Shown here: piece by piece, positions 27,946-43,294 of the stretch
Position numbering within the stretch: the first letter of the stretch is position 1
Layout of the letters: the number at the start of each line of letters is the position of its first letter
Source of the DNA: Streptomyces sp. NBC_01275
GTDB taxonomy: Bacteria; Actinomycetota; Actinomycetes; Streptomycetales; Streptomycetaceae
Direction of reading: 5' to 3'
Length of the DNA stretch: 64,000 bases
Assembly: GCF_026340655.1 (NCBI RefSeq)
Contig: NZ_JAPEOZ010000001.1
Coordinates: 3,782,001 to 3,846,000, forward strand
Program-made: the position numbers and the translations under genes
The notes under the pieces: model-generated
The model's database searches: none
What the model saw: the letters and a program-made list of their open reading frames with translations, nothing else
Told to the model about the DNA's origin: nothing

Positions 27946-28934
27946 TGGACCCGACCACTGACAACGCCGGGCACACCGGGGACCCGGGCCGTGCCCGCGC
28001 TTCCCTGGAGGCGCTGCGCGCCGAGATCGCCAAGGCCGTGGTCGGCCAGGACCCCGCCGTGACCGGTCTCGTCGTCGCCCTCCTCTGCCGCGGACACGTT
28101 CTCCTAGAAGGAGTCCCCGGAGTGGCCAAAACGTTGCTCGTCCGCGCCCTCGCCTCCGCACTCGAACTCGACACCAAGCGCGTCCAGTTCACCCCCGACC
28201 TCATGCCGAGCGACATCACCGGCTCCCTCGTCTACGACACCCGCACCGCCGAGTTCTCCTTCCAGCCCGGCCCCGTCTTCACCAACCTCCTCCTCGCCGA
28301 CGAGATCAACCGCACCCCGCCGAAGACCCAGTCGTCCCTCCTCGAAGCCATGGAGGAACGCCAGGTCACGGTCGACGGCACCGCACGCCCCCTCCCCGAC
28401 CCCTTCCTGGTCGCGGCGACCCAGAACCCCGTCGAGTACGAGGGCACGTACCCGCTCCCCGAAGCCCAGCTGGACCGTTTCCTCCTCAAGCTGACGATCC
28501 CGCTCCCCTCCCGCCAGGAGGAGATCGACGTCCTCACCCGCCACGCCGAGGGCTTCAACCCCCGCGACCTGCATGCCGCCGGCGTACGCCCCGTCGCAGG
28601 CCCGGCCGACCTGGAAGCCGCCCGCGCAGCAGTGGCCAAAACAACCATCTCCCCCGAGATCACGGCCTACGTCGTCGACATCTGCCGCGCCACCCGCGAA
28701 TCCCCGTCCCTCACCCTGGGCGTCTCCCCCCGAGGCGCGACCGCCCTCCTGGCCACGGCACGCGCATGGGCCTGGCTGACCGGCCGCGACTACGTCATCC
28801 CCGACGACGTCAAAGCCCTCGCCCTCCCCACCCTCCGCCACCGCGTCCAACTGCGCCCGGAGGCCGAGATGGAAGGCGTGACGGCCGACTCCGTCATCAA
28901 CGCGATCCTCGCCCACGTCCCCGTTCCCCGCTGA
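27942..28934 (+). CDS. MoxR family AAA+ ATPase
   Basis: A 330-residue chaperone-like ATPase. Walker A is GVPGVAKT (57-64), Walker B LLLADEINRTPPKTQ, and sensor 1 lies in FLVAATQNPVEYEGTYPLPEAQLDRF, the hallmark stretch of MoxR proteins. MoxR ATPases act with DUF58/VWA-like partners to mature or activate protein complexes. Start ATG at 27942 (a second ATG follows directly), overlapping the DUF4350 stop. Its stop shares one base with the DUF58 start. Confidence 0.94.
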   Translation: MMDPTTDNAGHTGDPGRARASLEALRAEIAKAVVGQDPAVTGLVVALLCRGHVLLEGVPGVAKTLLVRALASALELDTKRVQFTPDLMPSDITGSLVYDTRTAEFSFQPGPVFTNLLLADEINRTPPKTQSSLLEAMEERQVTVDGTARPLPDPFLVAATQNPVEYEGTYPLPEAQLDRFLLKLTIPLPSRQEEIDVLTRHAEGFNPRDLHAAGVRPVAGPADLEAARAAVAKTTISPEITAYVVDICRATRESPSLTLGVSPRGATALLATARAWAWLTGRDYVIPDDVKALALPTLRHRVQLRPEAEMEGVTADSVINAILAHVPVPR

Positions 28935-30244
28935 TGGCCCTCACCGGACGCGCCGCACTCCTCGCGGCCCTCGGCTCCCTCCCCGTCGGCATCTGGGACC
29001 CCGGCTGGGCGGGCATCCTGGCCGTCAACGCCCCCCTGGCCGCGGCCTGCGCCTGCGACTACGCCCTCGCGGCCCCGGTACGACGCCTGCTCCTGACCCG
29101 CTCCGGAGACACCTCCGTCCGCCTGGGCGACACGGCCGACGTCACCCTCACGGTCACCAACCCGTCCCGCCGCCTCCTACGGGCACGCCTGCGGGACGCC
29201 TGGCCCCCCAGCAGCTGGCTGCCCGGCACCGAGACCGACGCATCCCGCCACCACCTCACGGTCCCCGCCGGCGAACGCCGCCGCGTCACCACCCGCCTAC
29301 GCCCCACCCGCCGCGGCGACCGCCAGGCCGACCGCGTCACCATCCGCTCCTACGGCCCTCTCGGCCTCCTCTCCCGCCAAGGCGCCCACAGAGTCCCCTG
29401 GACGGTACGCGTCCTGCCCCCGTTCACCAGCCGCAAGCACCTCCCCTCGAAACTCGCCCGCCTCCGCGAACTCGACGGCCGCACCAGCGTCCTCACCCGC
29501 GGCGAAGGCACAGAATTCGACAGCCTGCGCGAATACGTCCCCGGCGACGACACCCGCTCCATCGACTGGCGTGCCACCGCCCGCCACGCCACGGTCGCGG
29601 TCCGCACCTGGCGCCCGGAACGCGACCGCCACATCCTCCTGGTCCTCGACACCGGCCGCACCTCTGCTGGCCGCGTCGGGGACGCCCCCCGCCTCGACGC
29701 CTCCATGGACGCGGCCCTTCTCCTCGCCGCACTGGCATCCCGCGCCGGCGACCGAGTGGACCTGCTCGCCTACGACCGCCGCCCACGCGCCCTCGTCCAA
29801 GGCCGAACGGCCCGCGACGTCCTTCCCTCCCTCGTCAACGCGATGGCCGCCCTCGAACCCGAACTGGTCGAAACAGACGCCCGCGGCCTCACCGCCACAG
29901 CCCTCCGTACGGCGCCCCGCCGCTCCCTGATCGTCCTGCTGACCACGCTCGACGCAGCCCCGGTCGAAGAGGGCCTCCTCCCCGTCCTCCCCCAGCTCAC
30001 CCAACGCCATACGATCCTGGTGGCATCGGTCGCCGACCCGCACATCGCCCGCATGGCAGGGTCCCGCGGCAACATCGACGCGGTCTACGCGGCAGCCGCC
30101 GCCGCCCAAGCCCAGACCGAACGCCATCGCACCGCCGAGCAACTCCGCCGGCATGGCGTCACAGTCGTCGACGCAACACCCGACGAACTCGCTCCCGCAC
30201 TGGCGGACTCGTATCTGGCACTGAAAGCAGCAGGACGCCTGTAA
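28934..30244 (+). CDS. DUF58 domain-containing protein
   Basis: A 436-residue protein with two hydrophobic segments in the first 50 residues, a beta-rich middle (VRLGDTADVTLTVTNPSRRLLRARL) and the DUF58 core with EYVPGDDTRSIDWRATARHA followed by a VWA-like stretch (HILLVLDTGRTSAG). It is the usual partner of MoxR and the last gene of the operon. A perfect 11-bp hairpin lies six bases after the stop. Confidence 0.92.
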   Translation: MALTGRAALLAALGSLPVGIWDPGWAGILAVNAPLAAACACDYALAAPVRRLLLTRSGDTSVRLGDTADVTLTVTNPSRRLLRARLRDAWPPSSWLPGTETDASRHHLTVPAGERRRVTTRLRPTRRGDRQADRVTIRSYGPLGLLSRQGAHRVPWTVRVLPPFTSRKHLPSKLARLRELDGRTSVLTRGEGTEFDSLREYVPGDDTRSIDWRATARHATVAVRTWRPERDRHILLVLDTGRTSAGRVGDAPRLDASMDAALLLAALASRAGDRVDLLAYDRRPRALVQGRTARDVLPSLVNAMAALEPELVETDARGLTATALRTAPRRSLIVLLTTLDAAPVEEGLLPVLPQLTQRHTILVASVADPHIARMAGSRGNIDAVYAAAAAAQAQTERHRTAEQLRRHGVTVVDATPDELAPALADSYLALKAAGRL

Positions 30245-30249
30245 CGCAA

Positions 30250-30275
30250 AATGGGCTCTCCGAAGAGAGCCCATT
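30250..30275 (+). terminator. Terminator of the MoxR/DUF58 operon
   Basis: aatgggctctc (30250-30260) and gagagcccatt (30265-30275) form a perfect 11-bp stem closed by a CGAA tetraloop, right after the DUF58 stop. Confidence 0.85.
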
Positions 30276-30303
30276 CAAGGCGACACAAGAACTCGTGAAC
30301 GCA

Positions 30304-30341
30304 GATAACCCCCGTACCGAATAAACGGTACGGGGGTTATC
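30304..30341 (-). terminator. rRNA operon terminator
   Basis: Arms 30304-30319 and 30326-30341 form a perfect 16-bp stem with a six-base AT loop, 11 bases beyond the 5S 3' end. It is well placed to end the minus-strand rrn transcript and could also stop read-through from the other side. Confidence 0.88.
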
Positions 30342-30351
30342 TCAAAATTTG

Positions 30352-30468
30352 TTCGGCGGTGTCCTACTCTCCCACAGGGTCCCCCCTGCAGTACCATCGG
30401 CGCTGTGAGGCTTAGCTTCCGGGTTCGGAATGTAACCGGGCGTTTCCCTCACGCTATGACCACCGAAA
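30352..30468 (-). rRNA. rrf: 5S ribosomal RNA
   Basis: About 117 nt. The minus strand begins TTCGGTGGTCATAGCGTGAG and ends GGACACCGCCGAAC, with complementary ends and the usual internal CCCGGTTACATTCCGAACCC. It is last in a 16S-23S-5S operon. Ends are estimated by similarity and may be off by a few bases. Confidence 0.96.
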
Positions 30469-30556
30469 CACTATGAAACTGTTTCAGCCGCACCACGCCG
30501 TGACCGGACGTGGGGCTGTTCGTGGTTTCAGAACCAACACAGTGGACGCGAGCAAC

Positions 30557-35528
<4,972 letters not shown>

Positions 35529-35980
35529 ATGTTTTCCCGTAATCGGGACTACACACACGAGAGCGGAACGGTCAGGCGGAATAAGCCCGGCCGTTCACAG
35601 CGTCCTCGCTGTGTTTTTTCAAAGGAACCTCATCCTCGGCTATCACTGCCGGGGACGGGGTATCAACATATCTGGCGTTGATTTTTGGCACGCTGTTGAG
35701 TTCTCAAGGAACGGACGCTTCCTTTGTACTCACCCGAGAGACTCTCTCAGGCTTTCCTCCGGGCGCTTCCCTTCGGTCTTGCGTTTCCGACTCTATCAGA
35801 TCCTTTTCCGATCCGATTTCCTCGGTGCTTTCCAGGTTCCCGCTTTTGTTTCGCGGTTTCCCTTTCCGGCGGTTCCGACTTTATCAGAAGTTTCGAGCCG
35901 GTTTGACCGGCGGTTCGTTTCCGATTCATCGGGGATGGCTTCTACGGAATCAGTATTCCAAGAGGCTCTGTAGATACTAA
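35529..35980 (-). promoter_or_regulatory. rRNA operon promoter and leader region
   Basis: An AT-richer block upstream of 16S. The minus strand has the element CTGATA(A/G)AGTCGGAA twice, 88 bp apart (35888-35873 and 35800-35785), each with a TAAAGT or TAGAGT -10-like hexamer but no consensus -35, typical of multiple tandem rrn promoters in Streptomyces. A further TAGTAT hexamer is at 35979-35974. Downstream lies the conserved leader CCTTGAGAACTCAACAGCGT (around 35711-35692), involved in antitermination or processing. The remaining 125 bp to the SpoIIM gene hold nothing recognised. Confidence 0.75.
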
Positions 35981-36105
35981 CCGCTTGCCGACCGGACTTC
36001 ATCCAGTTCTAGGCAACTGTTCGAATCTACCTCCCCACGCACTCCGTGTCAACGGCTTTTGCGGGGCGAAGAGGAGACTAGCAGCTCAGCGGGCGCGTCT
36101 GCACA

Positions 36106-37113
36106 TCAGGCGGCTGTCGGCACCGTGGCGCTGCGTTCGGCGGCCTCGACGTCGCCTGTGTCTCCGGTGCGGACCGCCCGGCCGCCCAGGACGTAGACGT
36201 AGGCGAGGAAGGCCAGCTCGGCGGTGATGCCGATGGTGATGCGGGCCCAGGTGGGCAGGCCTGAGGGGGTGACGAAGCCTTCGATGGCGCCGGAGACGAA
36301 GAGGACGAGGGCCAGGCCGATCGCCATGCCGACTGCGGCTCGGCCCTCTTCTGCGAGGGCAGTGCGTCGGGAGCGGGGGCCGGGGTCGATGACGGTCCAG
36401 CCGAGGCGCAGTCCGGTGCCGGCGGCGACGAAGACCGCGGTCAGTTCGAGCAGGCCGTGCGGGAGGACCAGGCCAAGGAAGGTGTCGAGTCGGCCCGCCG
36501 AGGACATGAGGCCGGCTCCGATGCCGAGGTTCAGCATGTTCTGGAAGAGGATCCACAGGACCGGAAGGCCCAGGAAGACTCCCAGGACCAAGCACATCGC
36601 GGCGGCCTGAGCGTTGTTCGTCCAGACCTGGGCGGCGAAGGAGGCGGCCGGATGGCTCGAGTAATAGGTCTCGTACTGGCCGCCGGGGCGGGTGAGCTCC
36701 CGCAGTTCGTCGGGGGCGGCTATGGAGGCCTGGACTTCCGGGTGGGTGCCGATCCACCAGCCCAGGAGGGCGGCGACGACGGTGGAGAGCAGCGCGGTGG
36801 GTATCCACCAGCGGCGCGAGCGGTAGACGGCTGCCGGGAAGCCCCGGGTGAGGAAACGGGTGACGTCGCGCCAGGAGGCCTGGCGGGTGCCTGTCACGGC
36901 ACTACGCGCGCGTGCCACGAGTTGGCTGAGCCGGCCGGTCAGCTGGGGGTCGGGGGCGCTGGACTGGATCAGGGAGAGATGGGTGGCGGTGCGCTGGTAG
37001 AGGGTGACGAGTTCGTCGGTCTCGGCGCCGGTAAGGCTGCGGCGGCGGCTCAGCAGGGCGTCGAGGCGGTCCCATTCGGCTCGGTGGGCGGAGACGAAGA
37101 CGTCGAGGTCCAT
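36106..37113 (-). CDS. Stage II sporulation protein M (SpoIIM) family membrane protein
   Basis: A 335-residue integral membrane protein. The N-terminus is soluble and helical (MDLDVFVSAHRAEWDRLDALL), with five to six transmembrane helices from about residue 105 on (IPTALLSTVVAALLGWWIG, then FLGLVLPHGLLELTAVFVAAG typical of SpoIIM). In Bacillus SpoIIM belongs to the engulfment machinery. In actinobacteria the family is widespread and its role unproven. It is frequently paired with RDD proteins, as here with the divergent gene 131 bases away. The ATG is at 37111-37113. Confidence 0.9.
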   Translation of the reverse strand: MDLDVFVSAHRAEWDRLDALLSRRRSLTGAETDELVTLYQRTATHLSLIQSSAPDPQLTGRLSQLVARARSAVTGTRQASWRDVTRFLTRGFPAAVYRSRRWWIPTALLSTVVAALLGWWIGTHPEVQASIAAPDELRELTRPGGQYETYYSSHPAASFAAQVWTNNAQAAAMCLVLGVFLGLPVLWILFQNMLNLGIGAGLMSSAGRLDTFLGLVLPHGLLELTAVFVAAGTGLRLGWTVIDPGPRSRRTALAEEGRAAVGMAIGLALVLFVSGAIEGFVTPSGLPTWARITIGITAELAFLAYVYVLGGRAVRTGDTGDVEAAERSATVPTAA

Positions 37114-37243
37114 CGGTGTGCCTGCTCCTCGGCTGTTCGTCGGCGGCCGGTGGTGGGTTTCAGCTTGTCGTACTGCGGCGCGATGTGCGTTCAGCTTGGC
37201 AGACTGGCTGTTCTCGGGGCAGGTCAGGGAAAGGGCGGCGGGC

Positions 37244-38302
37244 GTGAGTGAGCTGGTGACGGGTGAGGCCGTGGCGTTGGAGCTGCAGCCCGCCAGGCTG
37301 CCCAGCAGGGCGCTGGGGACGTTGCTGGATCTGGCCGTGGCCCTGGTGGCCTACGTCGTCGTGAGCATCGCTCTGGTGGCGGCGACGGCGTCGTTGGACG
37401 AGGCGGCGCAGATCGCGGTGTCGATCGCCTCGTTCCTGCTGGTGCTGGTGGGCGGGCCGATCGCAGTGGAGACGCTCAGCCAGGGGCGGTCGCTCGGGAA
37501 GATGGCGTGCGGGTTGCGGGTGGTGCGGGACGACGGCGGGCCGATCCGGTTCCGGCATGCGTTGGTGCGAGGCGCGCTGGGTGTGGTCGAGATCCTGCTC
37601 ACGTTCGGGGTGGTGGCGTGCATCGCGTCGCTCGTGTCGGCGCGGGGGCGGCGGCTGGGTGATGTGTTCGCCGGGACGTTGGTCGTGCGGGAGCGGGTGC
37701 CCAGGGCGCGGTCCGGGTTCGCGCCGCCGCCTCCGCCGTGGCTGGCGGGGCGGTTCCAGGGGCTGGATCTGTCGGCGGTGCCGGACGGGCTGTGGTTGGC
37801 GATCCGCCAGTACCTGGGGCGGATGAACCAGTTGGACCCGCAGGTGGGCCGGGCGATGGCGGAGCGGCTGGCCGGTGATCTGGCGGAGCGTACGGGGGCT
37901 CCTGTGCCGCAGGGGGTGCCGGCGGCCGCGTTTCTGGCGGCGGTGGTGCAGGAGCGGCAGGTCCGGGAGGCTCGGCGGGCCTTCGGAAGCGGTCCGTTTG
38001 CGGGTGGAGCCGCGGTGGCCGGCGGTGTGCCCGGAGGCGGGAGTAGCAGCGGCGGGGCCGGGCCTGTGGCGGGCGCGGGGGGTGCGGTGGGCGGTTACGG
38101 TCCGCCGACGCCGTACGCTCCGGCGACTCCTTACGCTCCAGCGGCTTCCTACGCTCCTGCGGTTCCATATGGACCGCCTGCGCCGTATGGGCCGTATGGC
38201 TCGCCCGGCTTGCCGTCGTCGTCTGTGCCGCCGGTGTCGCCCGGGGAGGCGGCTGACGAGCGGGCCGGGGGGTCGGGCACCGGGTTCGCGCCGCCTGCGT
38301 AG
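37244..38302 (+). CDS. RDD family membrane protein
   Basis: A 352-residue protein. The RDD domain (about 15-150) has its Arg in LPSRALGTLLDLAVALVAY and three hydrophobic helices, with GRSLGKMACGLRVVRDDGG between helices. A soluble middle follows (LWLAIRQYLGRMNQLDPQVG), then a Pro/Ala/Tyr-rich tail with repeats of the type YAPATPYAPAASYAPAVPY (around 290-320). The start is GTG at 37244. RDD proteins are thought to be transporters or ion-handling membrane proteins; the role here is unknown. Divergent from SpoIIM, a common pairing. Confidence 0.87.
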   Translation: MSELVTGEAVALELQPARLPSRALGTLLDLAVALVAYVVVSIALVAATASLDEAAQIAVSIASFLLVLVGGPIAVETLSQGRSLGKMACGLRVVRDDGGPIRFRHALVRGALGVVEILLTFGVVACIASLVSARGRRLGDVFAGTLVVRERVPRARSGFAPPPPPWLAGRFQGLDLSAVPDGLWLAIRQYLGRMNQLDPQVGRAMAERLAGDLAERTGAPVPQGVPAAAFLAAVVQERQVREARRAFGSGPFAGGAAVAGGVPGGGSSSGGAGPVAGAGGAVGGYGPPTPYAPATPYAPAASYAPAVPYGPPAPYGPYGSPGLPSSSVPPVSPGEAADERAGGSGTGFAPPA

Positions 38303-38333
38303 GTTCCGGCCGGGGGTGTCGTCCTCGTCGGGG

Positions 38334-38948
38334 TCAGGCGAAGGTCGACGGGGGTGATTCGAGGTCTTCCAGTTCGATGCCGGGTGCTGCGAGCACGACG
38401 TCGCCGGCGACGTGGACGGTGTGCTGTTCGCCTGTGTCCAGGGCTGTGACCTGGTATTCGTCCACGGTCAGGGGGCCGTTGTCAGTGGCGTGTGCTTCTC
38501 TTTTCAGCAGGGCCCAGGACTGGTCGACGGTGCGTGGGGCGAGGACCGGGTCGGTGAACGCGACCAGGCGGACGCGGGTTGCGGATGAGGAGGGGGTGAG
38601 GCGCAGGAGACGGGTGGTCGCGATGAGGAAGGCGGGGGATGTGCCGGTGAAGGCGTGGGCGGGGACGTTGCCTTCCGTGGCGTGGGCGCCGGTGGGGTCG
38701 GTGCGGACCCAGGTGACGCCGTCGAGGGCGGCGCCGCGTACCTGCCAGCTGTTCGCGTGGAGTTCGAGGCGGATGGGGCGGCCGAGGTCGTCGAGGGTGA
38801 GGTCGACGGAGCCGCTGTGATCGCCGGTGGGGGTGGTCAGCTGGGAGACGTAGCGCCAGCCGGAGGGGCCGGGAGCGCACTGGAAGCGTTCGTGGGCGAG
38901 GGGGGTGTGATCGTGCGGATCGTGGAGCGAATAACGGCCGCGGGGCAT
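38334..38948 (-). CDS. Conserved streptomycete hypothetical protein
   Basis: A 204-residue soluble protein beginning MPRGRYSLHDPHDHTPLAHERF. It contains a conserved-looking beta-rich core (SGSVDLTLDDLGRPIRLELHANSWQ) and no signal peptide or membrane segment. I do not recognise a functional domain. The ATG at 38946-38948 has AGGA five bases upstream. It lies downstream of ahcY on the same strand with a terminator hairpin between. An open frame continues upstream to 40028 but is antisense-phase filler over ahcY. Confidence 0.75.
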   Translation of the reverse strand: MPRGRYSLHDPHDHTPLAHERFQCAPGPSGWRYVSQLTTPTGDHSGSVDLTLDDLGRPIRLELHANSWQVRGAALDGVTWVRTDPTGAHATEGNVPAHAFTGTSPAFLIATTRLLRLTPSSSATRVRLVAFTDPVLAPRTVDQSWALLKREAHATDNGPLTVDEYQVTALDTGEQHTVHVAGDVVLAAPGIELEDLESPPSTFA

Positions 38949-39037
38949 GGGGGTCCTGGGGTGTGACGGGCTGGTCCGGTCACCTCGGCGTGCCGGCCCG
39001 GCGCTGCTGACGGCCGGTCCGGCCGGAGGACCGAAGG

Positions 39038-39072
39038 GGCAGGCCCCCGGCACGGGGGTGCGGGGGCCTGCC
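39038..39072 (-). terminator. Terminator after ahcY
   Basis: ggcaggcccccg (39038-39049) and cgggggcctgcc (39061-39072) form a perfect 12-bp stem with an 11-base loop, 80 bases past the ahcY stop. Confidence 0.8.
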
Positions 39073-39151
39073 TCGGAGGACCTGCTGGTGCCGGGGAGCG
39101 CGTCAACGTGCAGACGTGTCGACGTGTTCCCCGGCGGGCGGGGCTGCGGAC

Positions 39152-40609
<1,458 letters not shown>

Positions 40610-40930
40610 ACGAGCTGCTCCTCGGGTTGGGTCGAGGTGTGGGTAGGGCTGGTCTGCGCGGCGGCGGACACAGGGGTGCCCAAGGGGGACCCAGGCATGC
40701 CCGCAGTACGCGCAGCGCAGTCCGTCGGAGGCCCTCTCTCCCTCGGCCGGTCCGTGTGGGGACCGCCCGACCGCCATCAGCAGCGACGTCTGGCTCCGTT
40801 CCAAGCTACACCGCGGGCGGCGGGCGGCCCCAGTCCGCCTCCGATCAGATCACGCCGATCACGGACGGTGAGGGGGTACGGCGACGGGGCCCGCCGGTGG
40901 TTCCGCGGGCCCCGTGGGAGAGAAGGAGGG
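40610..40930 (-). other. ahcY leader region
   Basis: A 321-base gap upstream of ahcY. It has a TAGCTT -10-like hexamer on the minus strand (40808-40803) without a good -35, an in-frame Cys-containing open stretch, and at 40884-40915 the terminator of the next gene. I looked for a SAH riboswitch and did not find its conserved core. Confidence 0.5.
40884..40915 (-). terminator. Terminator after the CDF transporter gene
   Basis: acggggcccgc (40884-40894) and gcgggccccgt (40905-40915) form a perfect 11-bp stem with a 10-base loop, 16 bases past the stop. Confidence 0.82.
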
Positions 40931-41911
40931 TCAGTGGTCGGCCGGGAGCTGGGCCGGGCCGCCCGGGGTGGCCTCGGGGTCGGCGCCCTTGGCGGCCTCG
41001 GCCTCGCTGTAGATGTCGGGCTCGAGGTAGATGACGCGGGCGATGGGGACGGCCTCGCGGATGCGTGCCTCGGCGGCGTTGATGGCGGTGGCGACCTCGG
41101 CGGCGCTGTCGTCGTGCTGGACGGCGATCTTGGCGGCGACGAGGAGTTCCTCGGGGCCGAGGTGGAGGGTGCGCATGTGGATGATGCCGGTGACGGTGTG
41201 GCCGTCGACGACGGCGGCCTCGATCTTCTGGACCTCTTCCAGGCCGGCGGCCTCGCCGAGGAGCAGGGACTTGGTCTCGGCGGCCAGGACGAGCGCGATG
41301 AGGATGAGCAGGATGCCGATGCAGAGCGTGCCGATGCCGTCCCAGATGCCGTCGCCGGTGAGCAGGGCGAGGCCGACGCCGACGAGGGCGAGGACCAGAC
41401 CGATCAGTGCGCCGAAGTCCTCTAGGAGGACGACGGGCAGCTCGGGGGCCTTGGCGCGGCGGATGAACTGCGACCAGGAATGGGTGCCGCGCAGTTCGTT
41501 GGACTCCTTGATGGCCGTGCGGAAGGAGAAGCCCTCGGCGATGATCGCGAAGACGAGGACGCCGACCGGCCAGTACCAGTGCTCGATCTCGTGCGGGTGC
41601 TTGATCTTCTCGTAGCCCTCGTAGACGGCGAACATGCCGCCGACGGAGAACAGGACGATGGAGACGAGGAAGGCGTAGATGTAGCGTTCGCGGCCGTATC
41701 CGAAGGGGTGCTGCGGGGTGGCTTCGCGCTGGGCCTTCTTGCCGCCGATGAGGAGCAGGGCCTGGTTGCCGGAGTCGGCGAGCGAGTGCACGCCCTCGGC
41801 GAGCATCGACGACGAGCCGCTGAAGGCGAACGCCACGAACTTCGATGCCGCGATCGCGAGGTTGGCGCCGAGTGCCGCCACGATCGCCTTGGTGCCGCCT
41901 GACGCGCTCAT
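40931..41911 (-). CDS. Cation diffusion facilitator (CDF) family transporter
   Basis: A 326-residue metal/proton antiporter with six predicted membrane helices. The helix-2 metal site is H42-x3-D46 (GVHSLADSGNQ). In helix 5 the usual HxxxD is replaced by the E164-D165 pair in VVLLEDFGALIG, a signature of the SLC30A9-like branch of CDF proteins. A cytoplasmic C-terminal domain with the ferredoxin-like fold follows (VDGHTVTGIIHMRTLHLGPEELLV). Metal specificity (Zn, Mn or other) cannot be told from the sequence. The ATG at 41909-41911 gives a full-length protein. Confidence 0.9.
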   Translation of the reverse strand: MSASGGTKAIVAALGANLAIAASKFVAFAFSGSSSMLAEGVHSLADSGNQALLLIGGKKAQREATPQHPFGYGRERYIYAFLVSIVLFSVGGMFAVYEGYEKIKHPHEIEHWYWPVGVLVFAIIAEGFSFRTAIKESNELRGTHSWSQFIRRAKAPELPVVLLEDFGALIGLVLALVGVGLALLTGDGIWDGIGTLCIGILLILIALVLAAETKSLLLGEAAGLEEVQKIEAAVVDGHTVTGIIHMRTLHLGPEELLVAAKIAVQHDDSAAEVATAINAAEARIREAVPIARVIYLEPDIYSEAEAAKGADPEATPGGPAQLPADH

Positions 41912-42018
41912 GTGTTCGCGTTGTCCCTTCGTCTTCTTCCGGCTTTGCCCGTCCTTTGCCGGTGGGTCATTCTTGCAGCCCGGTCCGGCGGCGGATCGTC
42001 AGGTCGTCGTGACGGGGG

Positions 42019-43170
42019 TCAGGCGACGACCGTTGCCCGGAAGACCGTACCGGGCCCGGATACTTCGGCATTTTCGGCGGCGGGGACGAAGACGGAGTGG
42101 CCGGGGGTCAGTCGGTGTTCGCCTGCGCGGACGGCGCCCGCGGTGCAGAGCAGGATCTGGGGGGTGGGGAGGGTGAGGTCGTGCGCGGGGGCGCCCTCGG
42201 GGAGGACGTGGCGGGAGAGCCGGAACTCGTCGATGGGGGTGTCGTAGACCTCTTCGCCGTCCGGGGCGGCTTCGGGGCGCAGGACGCCGGGGTCGCCGGG
42301 CTCGAAGCGGACGATGCGCAGGAGTTCGGGGACGTCGACGTGCTTGGGGGTGAGGCCGCAGCGCAGGACGTTGTCGGAGTTGGCCATGATCTCGACGCCG
42401 AGGCCGCTGAGGTAGGCGTGCGGGATGCCGGCGCCGAGGAACAGGGCCTCGCCGGGCTGGAGTCGGACGTGGTTCAGCAGCATGGCGGCGATGACGCCGG
42501 GGTCGCCGGGGTAGTGGTGGGCGATGCCGGCGTAGGGGGCGTAGTCGCCGCCGAGGCGGTCGCAGGCGATCGCGGCGGCGGTGACCGTGTGGGTCATCTC
42601 CTCGCGGTCGGCGGTGAGGATCGCGGTGAGGACCTCGCGCAGGGCGGCCTCTGGGGGGTGGGCGCGCAGGAGGTCGACGTACGGCTTGAGGGAGTCGACG
42701 CCGAGGCCGTCGAGGAGGTCGGCGGCGTGCTGCGGGTCACGGAAGCCGCACAGGCCGTCGAACTCGGTGAGGGCGCAGATGAGTTCGGGCTTGTGGTTGG
42801 CGTCCTTGTAGTTGCGGTGCGGGGCGTCCACGGGGATGCCGCGGCGCTCCTCGTCCTCGTAACCCTGCCTGGCCTGTTCGAGGTCGGGGTGGACCTGGAG
42901 GGAGAGGGGGGCGCCGGCGGCGAGGAGTTTGAGGAGGAAGGGGAGGCGGGGGCCGAACTTGGTGACCGTCTGTGGGCCGAGTTCCTGCTGGGGGTCGGCC
43001 TCGATGATCTCGACGAGGGTGCCTCGGGCGGTGCGCGAGGGGGCGCCGGGGTGGGCGCCCATCCACATCTCGGCCTGTGGTTCGCCGGTCGGCTCGGTGC
43101 CGAGCAGGTGCGGGATCGCGGTGGGGGATCCCCAGGCGTAAGGGCGGACGGTGTTGTCGAGGCGGTCCAT
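42019..43170 (-). CDS. manA: Mannose-6-phosphate isomerase, class I
   Basis: A 383-residue zinc enzyme interconverting fructose-6-phosphate and mannose-6-phosphate, the entry step to GDP-mannose. Zinc ligands are visible in SLQVHPDLEQA (Q92, H94) and HKPELICALTEFDGLCGFR (E129). The cupin-like C-terminus carries further conserved stretches (GIPHAYLSGLGVEIMANSDNVLR). The neighbouring SIS-domain gene, manB (45064-46428) and the ManC-like gene (58602-59684) complete the route, which in streptomycetes supports protein O-mannosylation and lipid-linked mannose. Confidence 0.95.
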   Translation of the reverse strand: MDRLDNTVRPYAWGSPTAIPHLLGTEPTGEPQAEMWMGAHPGAPSRTARGTLVEIIEADPQQELGPQTVTKFGPRLPFLLKLLAAGAPLSLQVHPDLEQARQGYEDEERRGIPVDAPHRNYKDANHKPELICALTEFDGLCGFRDPQHAADLLDGLGVDSLKPYVDLLRAHPPEAALREVLTAILTADREEMTHTVTAAAIACDRLGGDYAPYAGIAHHYPGDPGVIAAMLLNHVRLQPGEALFLGAGIPHAYLSGLGVEIMANSDNVLRCGLTPKHVDVPELLRIVRFEPGDPGVLRPEAAPDGEEVYDTPIDEFRLSRHVLPEGAPAHDLTLPTPQILLCTAGAVRAGEHRLTPGHSVFVPAAENAEVSGPGTVFRATVVA

Positions 43171-43294
43171 GCGGTTCTCTCTGCCTGCGCGTTGGGGTCT
43201 TCGGGGCGTCGGGGAGTCAGGGTTGTGGGGGTGGGTTGGCGGTCGGCCGGCTGTGTGCCGTCTGACGTCCGGTTGTGGACGGTCAGGTGTGAGG

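Noticed and set aside
24109..28161. 1350-codon open frame on the minus strand across the MoxR operon
   Set aside because: It crosses several well-supported genes on the other strand and has low-complexity Gly/Ala/Arg content typical of antisense frames in high-GC DNA.
40610..40860. SAH riboswitch ahead of ahcY
   Set aside because: The CCGAGGAGC near the start resembles the riboswitch 5' motif, but it is the ribosome-binding site itself and the rest of the conserved core is absent.
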